Of a stretch of 64,000 nucleotides of DNA, positions 33,277 through 41,482 are shown piece after piece. The notes beneath the pieces are model-generated. The model searched no databases and was not told the origin of the DNA. It saw nothing but the letters and a program-made list of their open reading frames with translations. This DNA is from Helcococcus kunzii ATCC 51366 (GTDB lineage: Bacteria; Bacillota; Clostridia; Tissierellales; Peptoniphilaceae), in contig NZ_JH601088.1 in assembly GCF_000245755.1 (NCBI RefSeq), forward strand, positions 1,867,354 through 1,931,353. The letters run 5' to 3'. Position 1 is the stretch's first letter. Every line of letters starts with the position of its first letter. A program made the position numbers and the translations under genes.

Positions 33277-33699
33277 TTATATTTCAAAATCATCATCAAT
33301 ATTTTCATCAGGTATATCACTTCTAAATATACCTGATTTTCCTATCTCTACCGCTTCAATAGAAAGCTTATTCAAGTTTTCTTCTGAAGATATTTGCATG
33401 CCGATTTCTAATACCATAGGCAAATTCATCCCCGCTACCAATTCTACTTTATTAGAGTGTTCTAATTGATATTTTAAAGCAACATTGAATGGAGTACCCC
33501 CTTTCATATCTGTGAATACCAACACTCTATTATCCTTTGTTAACTCATCTAATAAGCTTTCCACCTTCTCTGTGAAAATTCCTATACCTTCGTCTGTTAA
33601 ACTAATAGTTAAAATATTACTATCATCTCCAGCTATCATTCTATAACTTTCTTTTATCCCTTCTCCAAAACTTCCATGGGATAACAATAAAAGTTTCAT
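33277..33699 (-). CDS. PTS mannose-family transporter subunit IIA
   Basis: The protein has the Man-type IIA fold with the phosphorylated His in LLLLSHGSFGEGI (residue 8 of the chosen start) and the LVFTDMKGGTPFNVALKY block. HPr supplies its phosphate. I start it at the ATG at 33699, six bases from AAGGAG; an ATG six bases upstream would abut that site. It is the first gene of the PTS operon and separate from IIB, not fused as in E. coli ManX. An acidic tail (DIPDENIDDDFEI) is present. Confidence 0.93.
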   Translation of the reverse strand: MKLLLLSHGSFGEGIKESYRMIAGDDSNILTISLTDEGIGIFTEKVESLLDELTKDNRVLVFTDMKGGTPFNVALKYQLEHSNKVELVAGMNLPMVLEIGMQISSEENLNKLSIEAVEIGKSGIFRSDIPDENIDDDFEI

Positions 33700-33730
33700 G
33701 TGCATCTCCTTTTTAACTTAAAACATAATT

Positions 33731-33755
33731 ATTTACATTCAACTTTTATGTAAAT
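33731..33755. promoter_or_regulatory. Inverted repeat in the PTS leader
   Basis: ATTTACAT (33731-33738) and ATGTAAAT (33748-33755) form a perfect 8-bp inverted repeat between the PTS promoter and the IIA start codon. It could be an operator for the neighbouring GntR regulator, or a leader hairpin. Confidence 0.4.
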
Positions 33756-33780
33756 ACATTCTATATTAGATTACGATTTC

Positions 33781-33809
33781 ATTTTATATTACATCCCGTA
33801 AATTGTCAA
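33781..33809 (-). promoter_or_regulatory. Promoter of the PTS/manA sugar operon
   Basis: On the minus strand a perfect TTGACA (33804-33809) and TAAAAT (33781-33786) are 17 bases apart. Its -35 lies about 40 bases from the -35 of the divergent deoC promoter. Confidence 0.75.
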
Positions 33810-33847
33810 TATATTTATATATTTTTTATTACTTAGTTAATTAATCC

Positions 33848-33876
33848 TTGACTATACCAACATTTAGTAGTATTAT
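33848..33876 (+). promoter_or_regulatory. Promoter of deoC-gntR
   Basis: TTGACT (33848-33853) and TATTAT (33871-33876) are 17 bases apart, about 55 bases upstream of the deoC start codon and divergent from the PTS promoter. Confidence 0.7.
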
Positions 33877-33930
33877 TTATTTGTGAATCATATGTTATTA
33901 CATATAAAAATAAAAATAAAGGCGGATAAT

Positions 33931-34644
33931 ATGAAGAAAAGATATACAATTGATGATTTAAGTAGAATGATTGACCATACAAATTTAAAAACTGATGCAA
34001 CAAAAGAAGACATGAAAAAACTTTGTGAAGAAGCAAAAACTTATCATTTTAAGATGGTTGCAATTAACCAAGTGCAAACAAAAATCTGTAATAAATATCT
34101 AAAAGATACAGATATACACGTGGGGGCGGCTATTGCCTTTCCTTTAGGCCAAACTACAATCGAATCAAAAGTTTTTGAAACTAAAGACGCCATAAACAAT
34201 GGCGCTACTGAAATTGATTATGTTATTAATTTATCCGAAGTAAAAGAAAAAAATTGGGATTACATTAAAGATGAAATGCAAAAAATAGTTTCTATATGCA
34301 GAGACTCACATGTAATTTCTAAAGTTATTTTTGAAAATGCTTATTTAAATAATGACGAAATAATCAAACTTTCCGAAATCGCTAAAGAGATAAAACCAGA
34401 TTATATAAAAACTTCTACAGGCATGGCAAAATCAGGTGCAAAAATAGAAGATGTAAAATTGATGAAAAAAATTGTTGGAGATAATGTTAAAGTAAAAGCC
34501 GCTGGAGGCATTAGAGATGTAGAAACATTCTTAGATATGATTAGAAATGGCGCTGAAAGAATAGGTTGTAGTCAAGGAATTCCAATAATTGAAGAACTAA
34601 AGAAAAAATTTGAAAGAGAAGAGATTGACTTTATTGAAATATAG
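33931..34644 (+). CDS. deoC: Deoxyribose-phosphate aldolase (DeoC family)
   Basis: The protein shows all catalytic blocks of DeoC: the start [17 protein letters not shown], the Asp in [15 protein letters not shown], the Schiff-base Lys in [15 protein letters not shown] and the second Lys in [11 protein letters not shown], then the [11 protein letters not shown] phosphate-binding end. It cleaves 2-deoxyribose 5-phosphate to glyceraldehyde 3-phosphate and acetaldehyde. I use the ATG at 33931 with AAAGGCGG upstream; a start at 33883 adds a poor, unsupported extension. Being next to a sugar PTS and a GntR regulator, rather than with nucleoside genes, raises the possibility of a different aldol substrate. 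Confidence 0.88.
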   Translation: MKKRYTIDDLSRMIDHTNLKTDATKEDMKKLCEEAKTYHFKMVAINQVQTKICNKYLKDTDIHVGAAIAFPLGQTTIESKVFETKDAINNGATEIDYVINLSEVKEKNWDYIKDEMQKIVSICRDSHVISKVIFENAYLNNDEIIKLSEIAKEIKPDYIKTSTGMAKSGAKIEDVKLMKKIVGDNVKVKAAGGIRDVETFLDMIRNGAERIGCSQGIPIIEELKKKFEREEIDFIEI

Positions 34645-34658
34645 TATATTATATAGAT

Positions 34659-35375
34659 ATGAATAATTATAAGACATTACACGAAAAAATCTCGGCAGAT
34701 TTACGAAAAAAAATATTAGATAAAGTATATAAAGTTGATGAAATGATTCCAAAAGAAATTGATTTAGCTGATCAATATGGAGTTAGTAGACCAACAATAA
34801 GACAAGCTATTCAAACTTTAGTTGATGAAGGATATCTTGAAAGAATAAAGGGAACAGGGACATTTGTAAGGAAGAAAAAAATAAATCAAGATTTCATACA
34901 TAATATAAAAAGTTATGAAGACCAGATGAGATCTAAAGGATTCACACCTGTCACAAAAGTAATAAATTTTTCAATTGAAAAAGCAAATGAAGAAATAGCT
35001 GACAAACTAAACTTAAATGTTGGAGATTCTATCTATTCATTAACAAGATTAAGATACGCAAACGATGAACCAGCTGTGTTTGTTATAACATATATTCCAC
35101 TACATTTATATAAAGATTTAATAAATGTTGATTTTTCAAAAGTAAGTCTTTATGCTACTTTCGAAAAATACAATAGACCTATTTACGCTGTTGAACGTGA
35201 ATTAAATGTAATAAAATCTAATTATATGTCTAGCGCAATGCTAAATATACCAGTTGGTGATCCTCTGTTTTATTTCAAAACCATAGGCTATTCTAAAGAT
35301 AAGGAAGCTATTGAATATTCTATCTCATGGTATAGAGGAGACTATAATAGTTTTGAAGTAAGAATTAATATGTGA
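34659..35375 (+). CDS. GntR family (HutC subfamily) transcriptional regulator
   Basis: The 238-residue protein has an N-terminal winged helix with the GntR signature (LADQYGVSRPTIRQAIQTLVDEGYLERIKGTGTFV, about 34-70). A C-terminal UTRA effector domain (about 95-235) includes ERELNVIKSNYMSSAMLNIP and AIEYSISWYRGDYNSFEVRI. UTRA regulators sense small sugars or amino-sugar phosphates. It lies 14 bases after deoC and is divergent from the PTS operon, so it very likely controls both. Confidence 0.92.
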   Translation: MNNYKTLHEKISADLRKKILDKVYKVDEMIPKEIDLADQYGVSRPTIRQAIQTLVDEGYLERIKGTGTFVRKKKINQDFIHNIKSYEDQMRSKGFTPVTKVINFSIEKANEEIADKLNLNVGDSIYSLTRLRYANDEPAVFVITYIPLHLYKDLINVDFSKVSLYATFEKYNRPIYAVERELNVIKSNYMSSAMLNIPVGDPLFYFKTIGYSKDKEAIEYSISWYRGDYNSFEVRINM

Positions 35376-35404
35376 TGAGATATAAAATAAACATTAAGAT
35401 TGAT

Positions 35405-35460
35405 AACTCTATGGATATGTTCTAGGAGGAATAATATCCATAGAGTTGTTGTTTATTAGT
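35405..35460 (+). terminator. Terminator of deoC-gntR
   Basis: AACTCTATGGATAT and ATATCCATAGAGTT form a perfect 14-bp stem with a 15-base loop, followed by GTTGTTTATTAG. Confidence 0.8.
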
Positions 35461-35517
35461 TTATAGTTAAACTTTTTTGATAAACTATCAATCATAATAA
35501 TCTGTAAACTATATCTC

Positions 35518-36369
35518 TTAATCAAATTTCAACACTGAAACACCCACCGACTTAGGTCCAGCATGGACACCAAGCACTGGTGTTAACTGTGTCCTTATCA
35601 CAAGTTTTGCTTTATCAAATTGCGCTTTCAACTTTTCCTCTATTTCTCTAGCTTCTTCATCATTATCGCCTGAAAACAGCGCAATCCAATAATTTTCTGA
35701 ATTACCAATACATTCTTTTATACTATTTACTAGAGCCATCTGGCTGTTATTTTTACCTCTTTTTTTATCAATAACTACTATTTCTCCATCAACTGATTTT
35801 AACAATGGATGGATATTTAGAATGTTTCCCAATAAACCAGCATATTTGTTAAATCTTCCACCTTTTACTACATATTTTAACGTCCTAAATAGAGCGAAGA
35901 TATCAGCATTTTTCATATCTTTTTCAATATCTTTAATTATCTCTTCAACTGATTTATCTCTATTTCTATTAATTGCAGCATGAATGGTTATAAATCCTGC
36001 ACTTGATCCAATCTGAAGCGTATCGATTATATGAAAATTAATCCCTTTATAATACGACTTAATCGAATTATAAAGATTAAACATTCCTGTAAGTTTAGAT
36101 GAACTAGTTATCATGATAGCATCAGTATATCCCTTATCCTTCAATCTATCCAACTGTTTGGTTACACTTTGCGGAGAAGGTACACCAGTTGTCAAAATAT
36201 CATATTTTTCCATCGTCTTATAAAAAGACCTCGAGTCAATATCTACCTGATCAGTATATTCATTGTCTCCCATTTGAATCTGATAAGGAATGATTTCTAT
36301 ACCAAATTCTCCTCCTAATTCAAACGTTAAATCCTGTGTTGTATCACCAAATATTGCTATTTTAGCCAT
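35518..36369 (-). CDS. DegV family protein (fatty-acid binding)
   Basis: The 283-residue protein has the DegV layout: the start KIAIFGDTTQDLTFELG, an early YDILTTGVPSPQSVTKQLDRL block with the conserved TS-P region, the central IMITSSSKLTGMFNLY and the C-terminal TPVLGVHAGPKSVGV. DegV (FakB) proteins bind a fatty acid and present it to a FakA kinase for exogenous fatty-acid use. No FakA is seen here. Its start overlaps the DUF1836 gene by 8 bases, so the two are cotranscribed. Confidence 0.9.
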   Translation of the reverse strand: MAKIAIFGDTTQDLTFELGGEFGIEIIPYQIQMGDNEYTDQVDIDSRSFYKTMEKYDILTTGVPSPQSVTKQLDRLKDKGYTDAIMITSSSKLTGMFNLYNSIKSYYKGINFHIIDTLQIGSSAGFITIHAAINRNRDKSVEEIIKDIEKDMKNADIFALFRTLKYVVKGGRFNKYAGLLGNILNIHPLLKSVDGEIVVIDKKRGKNNSQMALVNSIKECIGNSENYWIALFSGDNDEEAREIEEKLKAQFDKAKLVIRTQLTPVLGVHAGPKSVGVSVLKFD

Positions 36370-36886
36370 TATCTTTACCTCTTATATTTTCTATACCATT
36401 TTTTCTTATTATTAAATTGCCTAATAACTTCATGCTATACGCATAGGCAATTGAAGCAACGCCTACTTCTTTACTTGATATTTCTTTATTTTCAATTGTA
36501 AAATTTCCATCTTGGTCCATTGATTTATAAAGTGACTGAATATTTTCAGTTAAAATCTTTGAGAAACTATTAAAAGATTTTTCTACAGTCATTTGTTTGA
36601 ATGCTAAGTTAAATCCTTTATTTATATTTTCAATAGAAATAACTTGCTTATAGATAGAAATAACAATCAATTTTGCAATATCTTCTCTATAATAAAGTCT
36701 TCCTTCACTTCTATCTAATAAACCCCATCTTCTGTAATTTTGAATCATTGTATTAGTAATAATTGGTTCCTCAATGTAAATATCTTTAAGACATGATTCT
36801 ATATATTTTATTGTTCCACTACTTCTTAGCCCCTCATTAGGTAGATCTTCCCATTTTGGGCATTGGAAATTTATTAAATTTTTCAA
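36362..36886 (-). CDS. DUF1836 domain protein (MerR-like helix-turn-helix)
   Basis: The 174-residue protein matches DUF1836. A helix-rich N-terminal part contains EEPIITNTMIQNYRRWGLLDRSEGRLYYREDIAKLIVISIYKQV, a MerR-like winged-helix block, followed by helical segments with EKSFNSFSKILTENIQSLYK. It is probably a DNA-binding regulator. It is first in an operon with the DegV gene, and a 25-bp palindrome covers the -10 of its promoter, so it may repress itself and the fatty-acid binding protein. The regulator role is inference. Confidence 0.75.
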   Translation of the reverse strand: MKNLINFQCPKWEDLPNEGLRSSGTIKYIESCLKDIYIEEPIITNTMIQNYRRWGLLDRSEGRLYYREDIAKLIVISIYKQVISIENINKGFNLAFKQMTVEKSFNSFSKILTENIQSLYKSMDQDGNFTIENKEISSKEVGVASIAYAYSMKLLGNLIIRKNGIENIRGKDNG

Positions 36887-36910
36887 TTTTTACCTCACAA
36901 TTCTTCTTAA

Positions 36911-36950
36911 TTATCTTGTTATCATAACAAGATAATAGAAATGATATCAA
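36911..36950 (-). promoter_or_regulatory. Promoter of DUF1836-degV with a 25-bp palindrome over the -10
   Basis: TTATCTTGTTAT (36911-36922) and ATAACAAGATAA (36924-36935) form a perfect 12-bp inverted repeat around one C. On the minus strand TTGATA (36945-36950) and TATGAT (36921-36926) form a promoter with an 18-base spacer, so the palindrome covers the -10 and start region. It looks like an autoregulatory operator. The remaining sequence up to the stress gene holds only the SigB-like promoter. Confidence 0.7.
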
Positions 36951-37118
36951 TAAATTCCTTTTATGTCAATATATATTTTAAATACTTTTTTATTATATTT
37001 TAAATATTTTTATACTTTTGTCACTTTTTTGAAATACGTTTTTTTACAGATTTTATCTTATTTTTTACATACATTAACTTATTTCTTATCATTTTTATGA
37101 AAATTATTATTTACACTT

Positions 37119-37144
37119 GTTTCATCTAAAAACTCTATGGGTAG
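37119..37144 (+). promoter_or_regulatory. SigB-type promoter of the GSP17M-like gene
   Basis: GTTTCA (37119-37124) and GGGTAG (37139-37144), 14 bases apart, fit the general-stress sigma consensus GTTTAA-N12-15-GGGTAT with one mismatch in each hexamer. No good sigma-A promoter is seen in the same place. Confidence 0.55.
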
Positions 37145-37231
37145 CAATACAGTATCAACAGGCAGTTCATTAGTTGATTGAAAATAGCACATATAACTCA
37201 TATAAACTCAGAATTTAGGGGGGAGTAAAAA

Positions 37232-37828
37232 ATGAGAAACTATGAAGTATTCAATACAGAACAAGAATTGTTAGATAGAATCCAGCAATTACAAGAAACT
37301 GGATACCAATATTCAGAATTTGAGGTTTATACTTCAAATGAATTGAGCGAAGATAGCGAATATTACTATGATGTTAATAAACATGATGGTGAGGCATCTT
37401 TTGTAGATAAAGTCGCAGCATTCTTTACAGGTGAAGATCCTGAAGAAAGAGTATTTAGTAAGTATGAATGGGATGAAGATTCAAAAGAGCAAGCAAAAAG
37501 AGCCATTGACAATGGATTATACGTTTTAGTAGTTGATAGAGAAGGTTATTACGAAAATGAAGAAAACTTCAGATATTTAGATAATCCAGAAAACAGAGAA
37601 AATGATTATATAAATAATCCTGAATATACAGGTGATGGTTATGTAAACAATCCTGAATACAACAGAGATGATGTAATTGCAGATAAGGAAATAGGTAATG
37701 AAAGTCCTACAAAAAAAAATAGAAGAGAGTTAACTGACGAAGATGAATTATCTGTTGAAAATTACACATTATATAATGAAGATGATGAAGAATTAGATTA
37801 TGATGAAGAAGAAGACGATTTATTATAA
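37232..37828 (+). CDS. General stress protein 17M-like (YflT domain) protein
   Basis: The N-terminal half (about 1-105) has the GSP17M/YflT pattern: RNYEVFNTEQELLDRIQQLQETGYQYSEFEVYT, then SFVDKVAAFFTGEDPEERVFSKY and a final GLYVLVVDREG strand. The C-terminal half is acidic, with DNPENREN, NNPEYTGDGYVNNPEY repeats and a tail dominated by Asp and Glu, and looks disordered. A strong GGGGGGAG site precedes the ATG. The homologous B. subtilis gene is controlled by SigB, and a SigB-like promoter lies upstream here. Biochemical function unknown. Confidence 0.8.
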   Translation: MRNYEVFNTEQELLDRIQQLQETGYQYSEFEVYTSNELSEDSEYYYDVNKHDGEASFVDKVAAFFTGEDPEERVFSKYEWDEDSKEQAKRAIDNGLYVLVVDREGYYENEENFRYLDNPENRENDYINNPEYTGDGYVNNPEYNRDDVIADKEIGNESPTKKNRRELTDEDELSVENYTLYNEDDEELDYDEEEDDLL

Positions 37829-37844
37829 TCTTTAATTACAAAAT

Positions 37845-37880
37845 GTAAAAGGCTGTAAATTTTTACAGCCCTTTTATTTT
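37845..37880. terminator. Bidirectional terminator between the stress gene and nrdA
   Basis: GGCTGTAAA and TTTACAGCC form a perfect stem with a 2-base loop or a shorter stem with a larger loop, followed by CTTTTATTTT; AAAAT/ATTTT runs on the other side let it serve the convergent ribonucleotide reductase operon as well. Confidence 0.85.
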
Positions 37881-37910
37881 GCATATTTTAAAAGTCAAAT
37901 TAAATAATTC

Positions 37911-39587
37911 CTACGCTTCACAAGCTAAACAAACTGAAGTTTGATAGAATTTTTGTGCAGCATTTGTACTATGTTGATAATATAATGTCTTTATACCATT
38001 TTCCCAAGCGTAAAGATGTAAATCGTTTAATTCTTTAGCTGAGGTTTTTGGATTAACCATGATATTTAAGGATTGTCCTTGATCAATATATTTCTGTCTA
38101 ACACTTGCTTGATTTAACACTTCATATTGATTTATTTCTGAGAATGTCTTAAATACATCTTTTTCATGTTCTGTCAAATAGTCCAAATGTTGAACTGATC
38201 CATCATGATTTCTAATATCAATCCAAGTTTCTCTTGTATCCTTACCATATTTTGCTAAAACTTCTCTTAAATATGGATTTTGAACAGTAACTTTTGCTTT
38301 AGCAACATCTTTAACATAGTTGTTTGACCACAATGGTTCAATAGATTGAGAAGTTTGTCCTAAAATGAACGCTGAAGAAGTAGTTGGTGCAACAGCCATT
38401 AATGTTGAATTTCTTCTGCCAGTACCTTTCATAAATACTGGTTCACCAAAGATTTTTGCTAATTTTTTAGTTGCTTCTTCTGCTTGTTCTCTTATAGTCT
38501 TAAAGATATTTTCATTTAAAAGACTTGCTTCAACAGATTCAAATGGAATCATCTTAGATTGTAATAATGAATGCCATCCTAAAACCCCAAGTCCTAAAGC
38601 TCTATTTTCCAATGCAAATTTGTACGCTCTTCTCATAAAGTGGAATGCATCATTGTATTCCCTATTTTCTGAATCCCTCAATTTTTCAAGCTTTTCAATA
38701 AAATCTGTCATCACGGCATCTAAGAAGAATATCATAGTTTCAACTGCATCTGTATCTTTCCATTCGTCAAAATGTAAAGCATTCATACTGGAAAGATTAC
38801 ATACGAATGACCATTCTTCATTGTCTGGTAATGCAATTTCTGAACACAAATTAGAATGTGTGATTGGCTTATCTTTGTACCATTCTGGCTTATTGTTATT
38901 TACTGTATCAGTAAAGAATACATATGGGTATCCCATTTCAACACGGCGTTGCAATAATTTTGCCCATGTTTTACGTTTATCTTTGTCACCGCCAATCATT
39001 CCTAATAACCATTCATCCGTAACAGTTACACCATGATTTAAGTTTTGGATTTCATTTCCTTCAACACCAATTTCTAAAAATTCATCTATATCTGGATGAC
39101 CAATTGGCAAATATGGAGCAAATCTACCACGTCTAGCGGATCCTTGACTTACAGTATCTGTCATTTGTTCAAATAACTTCATGAAATGCACGGCTCCAGA
39201 AGACACCCCATTATTTGTAATGGCTGCCCCTCTTCCTCTTACATCTCCGAAGAATCCTGAAGTACCTCCGCCATATTTTGACATCATACCAACTTCACTT
39301 GATGAGTATAAAATACCTCCCATATCGTCAGAAATATATGAACCAAAACATGAAATTGGTAGGCCACGGCTATTACCAAAATTTGTCCAAACAGGTGTAG
39401 ATAATGAATAATATCCCTTACCTAAATATCCATAAAATTTATCTGCAAATCCTTCAATTCCTAAGTTTTTTTCTGCAGTTTCTGCAATTTCTCTTAATCT
39501 TTCTTTTGCAGTTTGCTCTTCACCTAAATATCCACGACTAAGGAATAGTTGACTATTCTCTGTTAGCCAGTAAAAATCTTCTCTCAT
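37911..39587 (-). CDS. nrdA: Ribonucleotide reductase class I alpha subunit, without ATP-cone
   Basis: The 558-residue catalytic subunit keeps all active-site elements. It has the first redox Cys in GLPISCFGSY, NLCSEIALP (the N-x-C-x-E catalytic set), the partner Cys in FVCNLSSMNA, the tyrosine pair in KTLYYQHSTN, and the C-terminal CLACEA pair for reduction. It starts immediately with catalytic-domain sequence (EDFYWLTENSQLFLSRGYL) and has no N-terminal ATP-cone, making it about 150-200 residues shorter than standard NrdA/NrdE. The cone is instead on the beta subunit encoded 20 bases upstream. It makes deoxyribonucleotides from ribonucleoside diphosphates. Confidence 0.93.
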   Translation of the reverse strand: MREDFYWLTENSQLFLSRGYLGEEQTAKERLREIAETAEKNLGIEGFADKFYGYLGKGYYSLSTPVWTNFGNSRGLPISCFGSYISDDMGGILYSSSEVGMMSKYGGGTSGFFGDVRGRGAAITNNGVSSGAVHFMKLFEQMTDTVSQGSARRGRFAPYLPIGHPDIDEFLEIGVEGNEIQNLNHGVTVTDEWLLGMIGGDKDKRKTWAKLLQRRVEMGYPYVFFTDTVNNNKPEWYKDKPITHSNLCSEIALPDNEEWSFVCNLSSMNALHFDEWKDTDAVETMIFFLDAVMTDFIEKLEKLRDSENREYNDAFHFMRRAYKFALENRALGLGVLGWHSLLQSKMIPFESVEASLLNENIFKTIREQAEEATKKLAKIFGEPVFMKGTGRRNSTLMAVAPTTSSAFILGQTSQSIEPLWSNNYVKDVAKAKVTVQNPYLREVLAKYGKDTRETWIDIRNHDGSVQHLDYLTEHEKDVFKTFSEINQYEVLNQASVRQKYIDQGQSLNIMVNPKTSAKELNDLHLYAWENGIKTLYYQHSTNAAQKFYQTSVCLACEA

Positions 39588-39607
39588 TATTGTCTCCCTA
39601 AATAATT

Positions 39608-40858
39608 TTAAAACAAATCATCAGCTGTAATGCTTCTTGATCTCTTTGTGTAGTTTACAGATCTCTTTTCGAAGAAGTCTACATGTTTTGTAGCTACTAC
39701 TTCATCATCAAACCAGTCAGTTTTTTCAACTTCTTTTTCATCAACATCAAAAATTCTTTCAAGCCCAATTGCTTCTAAAGAATTATTTAATCTATTTTTA
39801 ATAAACTCTTGAACTGTATATCTTGGCATAAATGTTAATTCACCATCTTCAAAAATCCAATCTAACACTTCATGTTCTGATTCGTACGCTTCATGTACCA
39901 ATGCGTAAATATCTTCCGCCATTTCATCATCGAACCATTTTGGTTTTTCTTCTCTAATTGTATTAATCAAATCAACACCAAATTCTCCGTGTAATTGTTC
40001 TTCTTTTGAAGTAGCTTCAATAACATTAGAAATACCACTAAATAGATTACTATATTTATTAAATGACATAATAATTAAAAATTGACTAAATAGAGAAATG
40101 TGTTCAATAAACGCTGAGAATAACAATACTGCTATTGCAAAATCTCTATCATTTCCTGTTCTAGAATATTCATTGTGTTTTTTCAAATAATTAACACGTT
40201 TACTCAATGCAGGTATTTCATCGATCTTTTCAAATTCACTATTTAATCCCAATAATTCCAACAAATGCGCATAAGCATCACTATGTCTAACTTCTGATTC
40301 TGCGAAAGTATGTCCAACATTTGCTAACTCAGGTTTAGGTAATCTCTTATATAAATCACCCCAAAACTCTTTAACATCCACTTCAACTTGAGCAATAGCA
40401 AGCATTGAATTCTTTATAGCAGTTCTTTCATGAGGTTGTACATTTACTTTATAATCTTGAATATCAGAAGTAAAATTATATTCTGTATGCAACCAGTAAG
40501 AATGTTGAATAGCTTCTTTGTACGCTTCTAACTCTGGGTATTCATAAGGTTTTAAATTTTTTCTTGGTTTAAAAATATCTCTTCTACGTTCTTTTTTTCT
40601 CTCTTCACGATATAAAATATATTTCTTAGCAGTACGAGTATGCTTGTTTAACATCAAAACTTCTTCAACCTTATCTTGAATAGTTTCCACGTCAACACTT
40701 ACTGTATTAAATGAATCCACAACTTGACTTGCAGCATCCAGAATATCTTGAGTTGTCATCTCTTCAGTTTCATGATTAGCCTTAGTAATCGCAATAATAA
40801 TCTTTTCTTTATTGAAATCTACAACTTCACCATTTCTTTTTATTACAGTTTTAATCAT
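39608..40858 (-). CDS. nrdB: Ribonucleotide reductase class I beta subunit with N-terminal ATP-cone
   Basis: The protein joins an ATP-cone (about residues 1-95: IKTVIKRNGEVVDFNKEKIIIAITKAN, then the TRTAKKYILYREERKKE end) to a ferritin-like radical subunit. Metal ligands are visible as ESEVRH (E-x-x-H) and KEEQLH (E-x-x-H). The radical Tyr equivalent is present four residues after the first His (HSDAY). The cone normally sits on the alpha subunit; here it is on beta, as reported for a few NrdB-regulated enzymes. I use the ATG at 40858, six bases from GGAG. It lies between the glutaredoxin-like gene and nrdA. Confidence 0.92.
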   Translation of the reverse strand: MIKTVIKRNGEVVDFNKEKIIIAITKANHETEEMTTQDILDAASQVVDSFNTVSVDVETIQDKVEEVLMLNKHTRTAKKYILYREERKKERRRDIFKPRKNLKPYEYPELEAYKEAIQHSYWLHTEYNFTSDIQDYKVNVQPHERTAIKNSMLAIAQVEVDVKEFWGDLYKRLPKPELANVGHTFAESEVRHSDAYAHLLELLGLNSEFEKIDEIPALSKRVNYLKKHNEYSRTGNDRDFAIAVLLFSAFIEHISLFSQFLIIMSFNKYSNLFSGISNVIEATSKEEQLHGEFGVDLINTIREEKPKWFDDEMAEDIYALVHEAYESEHEVLDWIFEDGELTFMPRYTVQEFIKNRLNNSLEAIGLERIFDVDEKEVEKTDWFDDEVVATKHVDFFEKRSVNYTKRSRSITADDLF

Positions 40859-40867
40859 TCCCATCTC

Positions 40868-41095
40868 CTAAACATACTTTAAAATATCATTATATTCTTC
40901 AAATTCTATAATTTCGCCATCAATTTCTATTTGAGGTAATTGTCTATATCCCTTTGCTAAAAGATTTTGACGAGCTTCTTCATTTTCACTAATATTTAAT
41001 TCTTCATATGGAATTTGCTTCATAGCCATCCATTTTTTTAACATAGCACATTTACTACAACCAGTATTACTATATAATTTAATTTGCTTTTCCAT
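40868..41095 (-). CDS. nrdH: NrdH-like glutaredoxin/thioredoxin-fold redoxin
   Basis: The 75-residue protein is a glutaredoxin-like thioredoxin fold with the active-site CSKC (residues 13-16), the cis-Pro segment RQLPQIEIDG and a short final helix. It is the probable reductant of the downstream reductase, whose genes follow within 10 bases. No nrdI flavodoxin gene is present. NrdH is the best label by context; the usual CxxC of NrdH is CV/MQC, so this one is divergent. Confidence 0.82.
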   Translation of the reverse strand: MEKQIKLYSNTGCSKCAMLKKWMAMKQIPYEELNISENEEARQNLLAKGYRQLPQIEIDGEIIEFEEYNDILKYV

Positions 41096-41225
41096 AATTC
41101 TCTCCCCTAAAATTGTTTCGCTATGTATTATATTACACTAAAAACATACCCTACTTCAAAAATTTTCTTGGATAAAAATATTAATACTCCACTCATCCTC
41201 TCAAACGTTGAAATTTCACCATCTA

Positions 41226-41272
41226 AACTATATATCGCGTTTTATTTTTCTAAATACACTATATATAGTCTT
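41226..41272. promoter_or_regulatory. NrdR box pair upstream of the ribonucleotide reductase operon
   Basis: ACACTATATATAGTCT (41257-41272) matches the NrdR box ACACWATATATWGTGT in 15 of 16 positions. AAACTATATATCGCGT (41226-41241) matches in 13 of 16. Their starts are 31 bases apart, the usual three-turn spacing of paired NrdR boxes. They lie about 130-180 bases upstream of the nrdH start. The rest of 41096-41482 contains a TATAAT near 41130 on the minus strand and no credible gene. Confidence 0.65.
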
Positions 41273-41482
41273 ATATTTATACTTTTAATAAATTTCATTA
41301 AAGCTTTACTTTCCTCAATTCTACAAATCTTTAAACAATATTTTTATCTTTGCTAATCAACTCATTAAATATCTATACACCAAAATATTTTAAAAAAATA
41401 AAAACTCTAAACCTATATTTTACAAATTTGTTATAGTTTAAAGTTTCACACAAATATTTACAATAAATCATCTCTAAAAGAA

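Noticed and set aside
38365..39036. Long open frame opposite nrdA
   Set aside because: It is antisense to a fully conserved gene, has no ribosome site and its product has a biased composition. Similar mirror frames opposite mnmE (60165-60797) and the flavoprotein gene (8764-9237) were rejected for the same reason.
41123..41356. 77-codon open frame upstream of nrdH
   Set aside because: Low-complexity Ile/Leu/Tyr/Phe sequence without a ribosome site; the region is better explained by the NrdR boxes and promoter.
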